Positions 11,779 to 22,952 of a stretch of DNA of 64,000 bases are shown here, piece after piece (the first letter of the stretch is position 1; every line of letters begins with the position of its first letter). The notes under the pieces were generated by a model. The model did no database searches. It had not been told where the DNA came from and saw nothing but the letters and a program-made list of their open reading frames with translations. The translations under genes were made by a program, and so were the position numbers. Source of the DNA: Talinum fruticosum (lineage: Eukaryota; Streptophyta; Magnoliopsida; Caryophyllales; Talinaceae); the NCBI GenBank assembly GCA_021018815.1, contig JAITYX010000022.1, positions 1,674,001 through 1,738,000 on the forward strand, read 5' to 3'.

Positions 11779-12341
11779 GTAAGCTCAAGCGATTCTCGTC
11801 CCTAGCTATTAGTTGTTCTAAAACATAACCATCTTCTTTAAAAAAGCTATTAGAGATTCTAAGTGAAAAGCGGCGATGACTGATGAGTTTGATGCGTTAA
11901 TTGCCAATAATACATAGGAACTTGTTCCTCTTCCCGCACAACACAATCTCGTAATGAGTAAGTGGGTGTATAAGATCAAGTAGCATTCCGATAGGTCCGT
12001 GGAATGTTATAATGCTCGGACTGGTTGCTGCAGGTAATCACCAGACATGCAGGTATTGGTTTTCATGAGACTTTCTCTCCTGTCCTTCATCCTGCTACAA
12101 TTCGTCTTGTCTTATCCCTAGCAATTTCTCATAATTGGTGTATTAGGCAACTTGATGTAAAGAATGCTTTTTCACGGCCTTCTTACGTAAACTGTCTATA
12201 TGCACCAACCCCTAGTTTTGTTGATTCTCATTATCCCAACCATCTATGTCGCTTGCAAAAAGCTATCTATAGTCCGAAGCAAGCTCCTCGAGCTTTGTTT
12301 CATCGTTTCGTAGCTTTCTACTCACACATGGTTTCTCCTGC
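11779..12341 (+). pseudogene. Reverse transcriptase, N-terminal half, of the split Copia element
   Basis: Host Copia coding sequence resumes with a decayed DEFDALIANN-like stretch near 11885 and MSKWVYKIK near 11958. The longest frame (12025-12341) has FHETFSPVLHPATIRLVLSL and CIRQLDVKNAF, the first RT motifs, the latter with the catalytic Asp, then LCRLQKAIYSPKQAPRAL. It breaks off at 12341, where the Gypsy-type solo LTR is inserted. The other half is at 20836-21856. Confidence 0.8.
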
Positions 12342-14487
12342 TGTAACGCCCCAAGTCCCATAATTACTAGTTTAGTCTTAACAACTAATTAATTATTAAT
12401 TAGCGCAACGGAAAAGGAATATTAGAAGCGTTACCGTTGCTCTATACAAAGAGCAAGGTAACTTCTTTGAAAATATAATATGAGCAGGACTTCACCAAGT
12501 CACTTGCGAAAATAAAGTTCAAAACATCTCGGACGCCAAACTTGTACCACCTCAAGTCAAGTTGATAATACCATCATAATTAGAACTTATTTAATCGGAA
12601 ATTATATGACTTCCAAACATCACATCCCTTACTACCATTGTGATCCTCTAAGTTTCGTTGATTAAAATAAATATATCTACTCCTTACTTCCATCAATATT
12701 AGCATTACCTAAATTAAACATATAAAAACATTTCGAAATAGTGAGCCAAGCTCAGTACATTTATCCTTACACTCGTAAATAAATATTATGTAAAGTTATT
12801 TGTGAGCTCATGCATTTCAATTCATTTATAAATCAGGTAGGAAGAAAATAGTAAAACAATTATTCATTTATTATCTCGAGTGTCTCCTTACGATCATAGA
12901 TTTTCCTAAGTATGCGGACATCCGGACCGATCGTAAAGTCTAGTTGATAATGGCCAAATATATATGATATGATCACGATATGATCACGATATGATATGCT
13001 TGATATGGGACGCACATAATTACGTGACAAATAATATTTGAAATGGTTCCTTTTTCATTATGTAAACCATTTTGATATTTATATATATAAACATGTGAAT
13101 TTTCGTAAGGCACAAGTAATAAACGTACCTTAACATTAATATCCCTTACTGATATATAATGATGTGTATTGGCTCCACAATCATTGGAGGATCCTCTTCT
13201 TAAGTAAATAGTTATATGGTCAATCATTTAATTAGATTACTCCTTATAGGTTTTAAATCTCTTTATGGAATGTTTAACGTTTCATTCTTAGATTAATTGT
13301 TATAATCCGATTTCCTTAGGAAATATTTTGCATTCCTATTGACCATCATATTAGCTTCAAAATATATTTATAACTACTACTAGGCTATAAATTTGTAATT
13401 TATGTGCTCTGTGACTCCCTAATAATTCCTATCGCTATTTCTGTATATATATCTATTCTTTTCTTTTAATAATATTATTATATTAATTTTTCTTGTCACT
13501 ATTTTTCACATACTTCCATTTCCAACCTCCTTCCTATATATGTTATAGTTGTATACTTCTCACGTCAATTAAAAAGTTATTCAAATATAATCAATTTTAT
13601 CTCGACTTATACTAACTTAAAAACGACATAAAAATAATATAAATTAGAAGTTAACTCTTAACATATCCAAGGTAGACATTTAATATGGTTCTTTATTATT
13701 AATAATGAACTAACTTGACAAGTCATGCTAAATTGTCATAGATCTCATAAAAAAACCTTGAGTATTTTGGTTAGATTTTAAAGCTAATTTAGAAAATTCA
13801 TATCTTTCTCATACGATATCGAATCAAGGCATAAGATCCCAATTTAGAAATCTTGATAAGTGCTCTAAAACTTTTGTTTGAATCATAAAGTCCAAAAAAT
13901 CAATAAGAACATCAAAAACTTACTTGAATCGAACTACTTTGAATTTGCGTAAAAATTGCGCCATTTCGGTAAAACGGTCGTAACTCGAATTGTACACCTC
14001 CAAATCTAGTAAAATTTGATTTGTTGGAAAGATAGCTTCCTGCTCTATGTTGTACCATATTTATAAACCTTAATACATCCTAAATTACTCCATATTCCAA
14101 CTTTATATTACCCCTTATTTTACACCTTATTTAAACTTTCCCCTTCTCTTACCTTCCTTACTCCCTAAGGGTGACTTCTTTACTCTAACCCTTCAATATA
14201 TCTGCATTTACATTTTCAATCTATAATTTTTTTCCCAAATAATACATGCAACACAATTTCAAAATCATCTTTTCCTTCTCTCTACTTCTTTTTGTGTTTC
14301 TTTATCTAGCAAGCAAAAACCCCGAAGTCTTCATTTTCTCCTTACTCCTTCCTTTCCTTATCACTATTTTTGGTGTGTTTTTTCTTGGTACTTTTAGAGA
14401 GAAAAACCAACTCATATTTATATGAATTTCAAACCAATGAATGTATGATACTTGTCAAATTATTTTTAGAAAACCATTGGATAAAAC

Positions 14488-14589
14488 CATGTACATTTTA
14501 AAAATTATGGCTAAACAAAACCATGGTTTTGAAAAATCCATATGTATTTTAAAAACTATGGCTAAGCAAAACCATGGTTTTGAAAAATT
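14488..14589 (+). repeat. Two-copy 51-bp tandem repeat inside the Gypsy-type LTR
   Basis: Units 14488-14538 and 14539-14589 share 'attatggctaaacaaaacca' and 'tggttttgaaaaat' with few differences. A partial third start follows at 14590. Confidence 0.7.
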
Positions 14590-14610
14590 CATGTGCAAGC
14601 TAAAACAATT

Positions 14611-14613
<3 letters not shown>

Positions 14614-14670
<57 letters not shown>
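14614..14670. repeat. (TA)n microsatellite, left flank of the Mutator-like element
   Basis: Uninterrupted TA dinucleotides for about 57 bp, ending at the terminus of the inserted element. It is paired with a second TA tract at the element's other end. Confidence 0.95.
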
Positions 14671-14673
<3 letters not shown>

Positions 14674-15673
14674 AGGGTTCATATGAGAACCCTCCTAAAA
14701 ATAAGAACTAGCCTTGTTGTGAGAACTTTCAATCTCAACCGTCCAAATTTAATCCAACGGTTGTGATATGGGTAGGCCTTAAAAGCATTCAAGTAACTCA
14801 ATAATTCAAAAAAAAAAAATTAATTTGTTCTCGCCTCACGCCGATGCTCTCCATCTCTCCCACTTCTCCGCCCATTTTTCTCTCGGATACTTTTGCTGCC
14901 CTTTCTCTTCCTTCTCCTCATGAATTCGTTGGCCACCACCGACCGACCACCTCCCGCCAGCCACCTCCTCCCTGTCACCACAACACCGAACCCAATCGCC
15001 AACCACCATATTGTAGCGCGCTGCCTCTCCATCCGTCCGAATTCGCTTGCTGCCCTCTCTCTCTCCATATGCAAGCTACGATGTCATTAGATCCGACACC
15101 TTCTATTGTCTCCGATGACGGTTGCATTTCCGATGAGACTTTTAACATCCTAGGGTCGAACACATTTCCGGGCTAAGCATTCCTTCACCTTTATTAGTTG
15201 TGGCTGATAAGATTTGAACGTTCTTCTCTTCAAAAATTAGATTCGGTTATGGGTTTTTAATATTGCGGTGAAAGTTTCGATTTAGTTGGGATTTAGGAAT
15301 GTTCTCTTCAAAAGTTGTATGCTTTTAATTGTTCTAGTGTATTTGAAGTCCTTTTTGATACCACGACTTTGGGGAGAAATTATGATATTTGTTGTATCTC
15401 ATAAATTCTCCGAGTTTTAAGATAAAGAAGTACCTATATTTGGGCACAATCTACTCCAATTAGTCGAGTTTTGAGATAAAGATGTATCTTGTTTGGGCAC
15501 AACTATATACTCGCAATGGCCTATGAGGCTATGATTGTTTGGATAAATGATAGTTGTTTTAGGACCTAATGATCATGTTATTGAATCCTCCTATTAATTG
15601 TTTCAAAAGTTGTATGTCTGTAAAATAAATCGAATTTTTCATTAATATTTTGTTTTTACAATATATGTAGGAA

Positions 15674-17308
15674 TTGATAGATACTATTAATGAGGAGGTT
15701 GATGAACATAAAGAATCTGAAAATTTCAAGAGTCCGACAAGAGTATTGAAAGAGTGGGTGCCGACATGTGAGGAAACATTGATTCCAAAAGAAGGTATGA
15801 TATTCGATGACTTGGAACATTGTGAGAAGTTTTACAAAACTTATGCTCATAAAGTTGGATTTAATGTTCGTAAGTCATCTTGTAAAAAGAAACAAGGAAT
15901 TGAACTATTCAAGTATTTTGTTTGTTCAAAACAAGGTTTTAAAGAAAGTTTCACAAGCGGTAAAACCAAAGGGAAAAAGAAGGTTCGCAAGAGAAAGTTG
16001 ACAAGGGAGGATGTAATGCTATGGTTGGGTTTAAAAGGACCGAAAATGGTAAATATGTTTTGTACAAAGCATTTGCTTGCCACTACTAGAAAACGTCACA
16101 TGTTAATATCAAACTCTAGGGTGCAAAGTGTGCATAGGACCTTGTTTAAAATCACTTACTCGTGCTAATATTGGTCCTAGTAAAGCCCACCGTCTCATGA
16201 AAGAACAAACGAGTGGTTTTGAACATGTTGGATGCTCAAAAGAAGCACTTAAAAATTTTCAAAGAGACTTAAAAGCTTATTTAAAAGATTCCGATGCTCA
16301 CATGTTTGTTGAAAACCTCAAAAGGAAAAAGGAGCTTAATCAGTCATTCTATTTTGCATATGAGTTGGATGATGATCAACGGTTGAAGCATGTGTTTTGG
16401 GCCGATGGGATATCTAGGAGAAATTATGCATTATATGGAGATGTTGTTTCATTTGACACAACATTTGACATAAACAGATACAAGATGATATTTGCTCCTT
16501 TCACTGGTCTTGATAACCATAGGCTTTGTGTGACATTTGGGGTCGCATTCTTAGGGGATGAAAAAGCCGAGTCATTCAAATGGTTATTTGAAAAGTTCTT
16601 AGATGCAATGTGTAATCACAAACCAAGTGTGTATTATAACCGATCAAGATCCTGCAATGAAACTAGCAATGCAACAGGTTTTGATACATCTACTCATAGC
16701 TTTTGCGTATGGCATATGATGAGGAAGCTTTTTGAAAAGTTTGGATGCATATTGAATATTAATGTTGATTTCAATACTCAGTTTAAGTCATGTGTTTACA
16801 ATTAAGAAACACCAGTTGAATTTGAAACCACTTGGCAATCTATAATTATGGATTTTGGGTTAGCAAATAATGAATGGTTGTGTCAAATGTTTCGAATTCG
16901 TGAGATGTGGATTCCAACTTATTTTAGGGATTTATTTTTAGGAGCAGTGTTGAGGACAACTTCTAGATCCGAAAGTGAAAATAATTTTTTAGCAACTGTA
17001 CAAATCCACATCTAAGTTTGGTGGAGTTTTGGATGCGTTGGGAAAGTGCTATTGATTTGCAAAGACATCGTAAGTCAAAAGCGGACAATGATACATGTAA
17101 TTCGTTACCTGAATTGAGCACAAATAGGGATTTGGAGAGTCATGCAGCTAAAATCTATACTTACTCAAATTTTTATAGATTTCAAGATGAGTTATTGGTA
17201 GCTTGCATGGATTGTGAGACCGAGGATAGAAAGGAGATTGAGTTGCAGCACCTAGTTTGGGAAGACACATGTTTGTGGCGGCAAAGCAGCGTTTTGGGAG
17301 CAACGTGA
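15674..17308 (+). pseudogene. MULE transposase with FAR1 DNA-binding domain, frameshifted
   Basis: The family moves Mutator-like elements, and domesticated relatives are the FHY3/FAR1 transcription factors. From 15674 the frame encodes a FAR1-type zinc region: GMIFDDLEHCEKFYKTYAHK, VGFNVRKSS, then YFVCSKQGFKE. The frame then shifts (the expected TREGCNA continues in another frame near 16006). From 16190 the MULE domain reads DVVSFDTTFDINRYKMIFAP, with the first catalytic Asp in FDTTF, and LCVTFGVAFLGDEKAESF. ITDQDPAMKLAM, the second catalytic Asp, is in a different frame at 16634. SFCVWHMMRKL returns at 16699, and TAA at 16803 ends that frame. The C-terminal part (RSESENNF, VEFWMRWESAIDLQRHR) is again frame-broken at 16970-17310. 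It is non-functional as written. Confidence 0.85.
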
Positions 17309-18016
17309 TCGTGGCAGCAACTAGTTTTAAGAAGCTATTATAGGCTTATGTCAAGTTGGAGAATTGTTTTAAGAATCTACTTTATTAGGACTTTGTATTA
17401 TTGTTGTTTTTACTTTGAGACAAAAATTGGATTATGTAAGCAAATTCTTGTAAATCAGTAAATCTGTACCTTCTCCGAGTTACTCCATCATAAAGGGATC
17501 AATGTTGAACTTATTCCACAAGCCAACTGCTGTGATTGAAGTTATTTTTGTTTGAGATTTGGATTAATGTGTACTTTCTATCTAGTTTCCTGCATAGGAG
17601 ATGGTAAAAAAGGTTGCATGGTTTGCACATATGACAAGTGAACGATTCGTGGACTTGTGCAAATGGCACGAGGTTTATGTCATCTGTTGGCGTAGAACTT
17701 GCCTCTATTACTCAGGGTAGATTGTGTTTGACAGAATAATTGGCTTCTATTTGCGCTATATTTAGTGTTGCAGTCAGGATGATCTAGGATAATCGCATGT
17801 GTCGCTTCTCGATCCATGGTTCCGTCTTCTCTACATTGCTTAGTGTTTGAGATGTTTGGTTACCTTGTTTTGAGAGGTAAAGTCCACTGTCGAGCATTGG
17901 TAACTCGTCATTGTGTGCCTTTCACCATATTCGAAATCGGAATATCTATTACTATACTTTACAATGTTGTTTTTCTCCATTTCAACTTTGTAAAGACTTG
18001 GCTATAGTTTTACCAT

Positions 18017-18390
18017 ATTCACTCGAATGTGTTATATGCAAAAAATATTCACTCGAATGTGTTATATGCAAAAAGTCGCTAGCCATTTCATTCACTCGAA
18101 TGTGTTATATGCAAAAATATTCACTGAATGTGTTATATGCAAAAAGTCTGCTGGCCATTTCATTCACTCGAATGTGTTATATGCAAAAAGTCGTTGGCCA
18201 TTTCATTCACTCGAATGTGTTATATGCAAAAATATTCACCGCATGTGTTATATGCAAAAAGTCATTGGCCATTTCATTCACTCGAATGTGTTATATGCAA
18301 AAAGTCTGCTGGCCATTTCATTCACTCGAATGTGTTATATGCAAAAATATTCACTAAATGTGTTATATGCAAAAAGCTAATGGCCACTTC
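18017..18390 (+). repeat. Tandem array of about ten units in two alternating lengths
   Basis: Each unit begins ATTCACTCGAATGTGTTATA, followed by TGCAAAAA. Short units (about 29 bp) end there. Long units (about 43 bp) add GTCGTTGGCCATTTC or a variant. By eye the order is short, long, short, long, long, short, long, long, short, long. The array lies in the 3' non-coding part of the Mutator-like element. It is open in several frames at once, giving repeated MCYMQK-type peptides, which I regard as chance. Confidence 0.9.
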
Positions 18391-18560
18391 AGAAGGGAAA
18401 GTGTGCAGGATAAAAAAATATACCTTCACTAAGGAATATCTCGTACCAAAGGGGATGTAAATCTTGGAGTATGGATTAGGATGTCAATTCTACAGACCTT
18501 TGTTTATGAACAGATTATGAACATATTGTAAGGTAGCTACTTCATTCTACTTTGACTTCT

Positions 18561-18634
18561 TAGCCCATGTGGGATTTGAATCCACATATTTTATGTACGA
18601 ACACAAATGCTCTACCAATTGAGCTAATGGACTA
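18561..18634 (-). ncRNA. tRNA-like sequence (tRNA-derived, probably non-functional)
   Basis: On the minus strand the 74-nt sequence has a 7-bp acceptor stem (TAGTCCA pairing with TGGGCTA, one G-U), a D-arm AGCTCAATTGGTAGAGC that matches the A box of Pol III promoters, and a T-arm GGATTCAAATCC close to the B box but with one extra base. The anticodon arm does not form a regular 5-bp stem, so no anticodon can be read. It may be a tRNA pseudogene or a SINE head carried inside the Mutator-like element. Confidence 0.45.
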
Positions 18635-20208
18635 TGTAAATCTCATTGTTTCAATTCCAATAATCAAACACAATCCGACACAATTCAACAATCATATCAA
18701 GTCACACTAAGACAATACCAACAAGACAGCAGCTAGAGACAATAACTAGAGGCAATTGAATCAACTCCAACAACCATCGAGTATCTCGGATAACCGATTT
18801 TTGTTAAAGCCAAAAGCTGCCTTCAGGTAGTAATGTAGAAGCATTAAAAACATATCGAGGCTTCTATCTCGCAAAATTTAAAGCATTAAAAGATTCTTCT
18901 CCTTTCATGAAGTGCTCTACCTTAGCATGATCAAATGATTTTGCACGAATAGGGAAAAGTTTCAACATTTAATTTTAGAGGAAAGCCACAAACACCTAAA
19001 CCCTCCATGCCCTACCCTAGAAAGGATTCCAGTCTTGGGTAACCTAATGCCTTGTAGGCATCTCAAATCCACGATCAACCGAGATGCCTCCCACTCACTC
19101 CCTCACTTATGTTAGGTTCACTAAAGTGACCATCAAACTAATCACAAATTCAGAAAACATATTGGTTAGTATCATACCAATAAGACATCTGCGATGCCGG
19201 ACATGCAACCACATCAACAATTACAGCTCATACGAGTAGTAGTTGTGATGTCCAATTTCTCACAACAGGGGAAAATAAGATACGGAACAAGCACTTGACA
19301 ACAGTAAATGGATCAATTTCAACTCCAAATTCAAGAACACATATGCATCAAACAAAAATCCAAGAACAACCTCATGTTCAATTGTTGCGTTTATTTTGGG
19401 GAGATTCTAATTCAATAATCTCATAAATCCAACACTTAGAAATCCAAGAAATCCAAACAGAAATCCAAGAATCAACCCCAAATTGTGATTCTAATTCTAA
19501 AACAGAAGCTTCAATTGAAATTAAACAGAAATTTAATATAGACAAGATAACAAACCCTAGATTCGAGAAAGAGTTGGCGATTTGGGTTCCACGGTTTTGG
19601 GTCTCCGGTCATTTTCGGGTTTGGCGCGGTGGTTGGCGAGGTGGTGGTCGGGGAGTAGACATGGGCAGCGACCAAGGTAGTGACCGGCGAATTGCAGGTG
19701 AGAGAACGAGCGCCGTAGTGGAGAGAGAGAGGGGGCAACGAGCAAATCGCAGGAGGGTTGGGGAGACGTTCCGGTGCTCGTGGTGGCTGGCGAGTGCGGG
19801 TGGTGGCTGGCGATTGGGTTCCGGTTGTGGGAGGTGGCCGGTTGGCGAATTGCGGCGAGCGAGGGGGCAGCGAGCGAGCGAGCGAGAAGGTTACGGAGGC
19901 AGTGAGCGAGTGAGCGAGAGGCGGGTGTGGCCGGCGATTGGGTTCCGTGCTAAGGTGATCGGCGAGGTGGCCGGTGAGGTTGTGGCCGGCGATTTTGGAA
20001 GGTAGAGAAGGTAGAGAGATGGCAGAGGTTTGAGGGATGAGATGAAAGTGGAGAGCGAACGAGGCTAGAGGAAGGAGGAATGAATTTGTTTTTTAATTTT
20101 TGCCTAAATTAAAGTGTGAAAGGTTTTAATATCTCCCTTATATCGGAACCGTTAGATTAACTTTAAACGGTTGAGATTAAAAGTTCTCATAACAAGGCTA
20201 GTTCTCAT

Positions 20209-20212
<4 letters not shown>

Positions 20213-20268
<56 letters not shown>
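20213..20268. repeat. (TA)n microsatellite, right flank of the Mutator-like element
   Basis: About 56 bp of uninterrupted AT dinucleotides directly follow the right end of the inserted element. It is the partner of the tract at 14614-14670. Confidence 0.95.
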
Positions 20269-20271
<3 letters not shown>

Positions 20272-20835
20272 CTTAATTACCAAGTATGCATTTGACTTGA
20301 CTTGACTTGATTTGATTTTGACTTTGGCTTGACCAATTTTATATGATTTGGTAACTTACTAAATATAATGTCAATAATTTTGATGCATGTGAATTAATCC
20401 AATGAACAGATAATTCTAATTGTTTTCAGAAGTATTAAGGCCAACAAAAATATTGTACGATCGATTAAATGACATATTCAAATCAAGTATTCATATGCAA
20501 GTGTTCATACTTGATCTTATTTATTTTTACGCTATTTATATGGAGCATATATATGTATATGCTTAAGTGTGTTACTATACTTTTTTTTTTAATTTATAAG
20601 GATCTAATTCTATTTGTATTATTTAGTATTTGTATTTAATATTAGTTGGATCATTTCATTAGTAACCTTATTTATTCAATATATGCACAAATCATATGTT
20701 TGATCGAAGACCTCTACGGTAGTTTTGCAAAAATAAATACTTATAAATTTTGAATTGAAGTGCATGCGCTCAATTTGGTTAGCTTAATCGTTGTTTAAGA
20801 AAATTAATAATATTAATTAGGGTGGGGTTGTTACA

Positions 20836-21856
20836 CCTGCAGTCAATCCGACCCATCCATGTTTGTTCTCCATTCTTTCTCTCATACACTTTTTCTCCTT
20901 TTTTATGTTGATGACATTAGTCTTACTTGGTAGCTCCACACAATTTCTTTTCTCCTTCATTAACAATCTCTCTCATTAGTTTGCCATGAAGGATCTTGGG
21001 GATTTACATTACTTTCTTGGTGTGTAAGTCTCTCGTCTTTCGTCCGGGCTCCTTCTGTCTCAACAAAAGTATAATTCGGATCTCCTCATAAAGTTCCACT
21101 TGCATACTTAGAAGCCTATGTACACCTCTATTGTAGCCCGTACCACTCTCTCCTTCTCGGATGGCGAGTTACTTACAGATCCCACTGAGTACAAAAGCAT
21201 GGTAGGTGCACTACAATACTTAACTATGACACGTCATGATATTGCATATGCGGTTCATGAATTTTTCCAATTCATGCATGACCACTCATCTTGCTTGTCA
21301 AGCGTATTTTCATGTACTTGCGAGGTACTATCACTTATGAGATTCTCCTTCTTCCTCGCTGTTACTCCTTCCCTCATTGTTGCCTATTATGATGCCGATT
21401 GGGGTGGGTGCAAGGATACTTGTCGGTCTACTACGAGGTTATGCTGCTTTTAATGGACCCAATCTCATTACTTGGCGCTCAAAGAAACAACCTACGGTCT
21501 CCAAATCTTCAACTAAAGGTGAATACCATGCGGTTGCATACACGGTTGTTGAAACAACCCGGCTCCGCAATCTACTCTATGACTTAGGGATCTCTCTTGC
21601 TGCTCCTAAGGTGTTGTGTGTCAATGTCGGTGTACACTATCTCCCACCTAATCCTAATCATCATGATCGTAGCAAGCACATTGCTATTGATTATCATTTC
21701 GTTTGTGAACGAGTCGCTAATGATGATCTTATTGTCGGATATGTTCCCACTAGTTTTCGGTTGACGGATATTTTTACTAAAGGGTTGTCTTCTTCTCAAT
21801 TTTTATTTCTTAAAACCAATCTGTCCGTTCGTTCTCCTTTCGTGCAAATTGAGGGG
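20836..21856 (+). pseudogene. Reverse transcriptase C-terminal half and RNase H of the split Copia element
   Basis: Directly after the target duplication the Copia frame resumes. The RT active-site motif YVDDIS lies near 20905, followed by KDLGDLHYFLGV-like sequence at 20990. RNase H follows: YKSMVGALQYLTMTRHDIAY near 21190, YDADWGGCKDT near 21388, and HIAIDYHFVCERVANDD near 21680. The polyprotein ends before the purine tract at 21850. Stops and frame changes (for example near 21450) show it is dead. Confidence 0.85.
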
Positions 21857-21967
21857 TGTAATAAAGGATAAGGACTAACAATGTAATTTGTTTTGTATTA
21901 TTACTCATATATATACGAGTGCTATGACTTCTAAATTGGGTGAGTCGAATAAACCTAAATCTTCACA
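21857..21967 (+). repeat. 3' LTR of the split Copia element
   Basis: It begins TGTAATAAAGGATAAGG directly after the purine tract and ends AACCTAAATCTTCACA. It matches the left LTR at 7388-7496. Confidence 0.85.
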
Positions 21968-22396
21968 CCTTTCAATATAAATAGTTGTTTGAGTAGCTGA
22001 TATTTGATAATCATTTAAGTAGATCATAAGATTGGAAAAATTCAACGGCTCAAAGGTATTAGAGTTAAAGACTTATGATAAAGCTCATGTATTTGATAAT
22101 TGCCACCAGATTGTTATGTGTGGTGGAGAACAATGTGTGGACAAAGCATTAAGAGCGAGAAAAACATGAGTGAAAATTTCATTCAAGTTATATGTATATA
22201 CAGTCCCTTGTTTTTGCAAAAATATGTATATATAAGCCCTGTTTATCAAATAATCTGTAATCGTTAACTATTCTGAATTAACTTTTTGTTGTTAGTTGTT
22301 TGAATTAGTTGTTTGGTGAAAATGTGTTTGGTGAAATTAGCTGTTTGAGGAAAATATGTTTGGTGAAATTTCATTTATGCCCTTACGTATAAGTTG

Positions 22397-22398
<2 letters not shown>

Positions 22399-22456
<58 letters not shown>
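22399..22456. repeat. (TA)n microsatellite
   Basis: About 58 bp of AT dinucleotides inside the hAT-like element. Confidence 0.95.
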
Positions 22457-22458
<2 letters not shown>

Positions 22459-22613
22459 ATTGTTTTATTTTTTTCAAATATAACTATATTACGTTATGTA
22501 TACAAATTATATTTATTTACAAAATTTTATTTTCTTACTATTTTTACTAAACTATATTCATTTTCTACCTAATCTAATATTTATTATATTCAATTTAAAT
22601 AAAAAATAATATC

Positions 22614-22617
<4 letters not shown>

Positions 22618-22666
<49 letters not shown>

Positions 22667-22667
22667 G
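22618..22667. repeat. (AAT)n microsatellite
   Basis: About 16 units of AAT, followed by degenerate AAT, AGT and AGG units to about 22754. Confidence 0.95.
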
Positions 22668-22952
22668 TGATATAATAACAATAGAAAATAATAATAACAA
22701 TAGTAGTAGTAGTAGGAGGAGTAGTAGTAGTAATATTAATAATAATAATAAATAAGAGTTGGTGACATATGGCGTAATTTCTCCAAACTTTTGGACACAT
22801 GTCATTTTTACGGACACCTCCTCCCAAAAGACTAATGGAAAGAGATATTTGAGAAAGCAATGTTTGAGGCCAAACTCTACAAGTTTTGACCAACAGGTCA
22901 ACCCCCAAACAAATTTTTTTTTTTTTCAAACAGTTGTTACAATCAAATAGGG

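Larger units (their letters stand above)
14671..20212 (+). mobile_element. FAR1-type Mutator-like element (MULE)
   Basis: The left subterminal sequence AGAACTAGCCTTGTTGTGAG (14705-14724) recurs inverted near 20190, and the inverted similarity extends through CTCAACCGTCCAAA-like sequence. It then continues, more loosely, into GC-rich arms (14820-15080 and 19600-20000). The inside encodes a decayed FAR1-domain transposase (15674-17308), a tandem array and a tRNA-like sequence. The left end also carries a near-palindrome, GGGAGGGTTCATATGAGAACCCTCC in two halves, that is not seen at the right end. The expected 9-bp duplication cannot be read because both flanks are TA repeats. Confidence 0.8.
12342..20835 (+). 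mobile_element. Gypsy-type solo LTR, itself split by a Mutator-like element
   Basis: Starts TGTAACGCCCCAAGTCCC and ends GGTGGGGTTGTTACA, the TG...CA pattern common for long LTRs of plant Ty3/Gypsy chromoviruses (Tekay-like by terminal sequence, inference). The flanking five bases are CCTGC on both sides (12337-12341 and 20836-20840), a perfect target duplication. Removing the internal Mutator-like element leaves about 2.95 kb of AT-rich LTR without coding sequence, so it is a solo LTR. Confidence 0.85.
7388..21967 (+). mobile_element. Ty1/Copia retrotransposon (Ale/Retrofit-like), dead and split by two insertions
   Basis: Two short LTRs (7388-7496 and 21857-21967) bracket a plus-strand order of gag, integrase, reverse transcriptase and RNase H, the Copia order. 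A primer site follows the left LTR and a purine tract (ATTGAGGGG) precedes the right one. The coding region carries many stops and frameshifts. It is interrupted by a solo LTR at 10187-11778 and by a Gypsy-type solo LTR at 12342-20835. Taking these out leaves about 4.5 kb, a normal size for a short-LTR Copia element. No clear 5-bp target duplication is visible at its outer ends. Confidence 0.85.
22236..22952 (+). mobile_element. Non-autonomous hAT-like element
   Basis: The ends GCCCTGTTTATCAAATAA and, inverted, CCCTATTTGATTGTAAC resemble the short inverted ends of plant hAT-type MITEs. Internal motifs (TTTGGTGAAATTTCATTTATG) recur inverted at 32268-32310, so it is one family with the element at 31740. 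It has gained a TA and an AAT microsatellite inside. No clear 8-bp target duplication was seen. Confidence 0.5.

Noticed and set aside
14441..14682. Open frames encoding long Tyr-Ile runs
   Set aside because: They are translations of the TA microsatellite, as are those at 22356-22550 and 33725-33919.
18017..18390. CRISPR-like look of regularly spaced repeats
   Set aside because: The spacers are not unique (only empty or a GGCCATTTC variant), the DNA is plant, and the array lies in a transposon. It is an ordinary tandem array.
17911..18460. Three overlapping open frames with repeated MCYMQK-like peptides
   Set aside because: The frames are open only because the repeat has few stops. There is no start context, no homology, and all three frames look alike.
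18561..18634. Functional tRNA gene
   Set aside because: The anticodon stem does not pair and the T loop has an extra base. It is kept only as a tRNA-like sequence.
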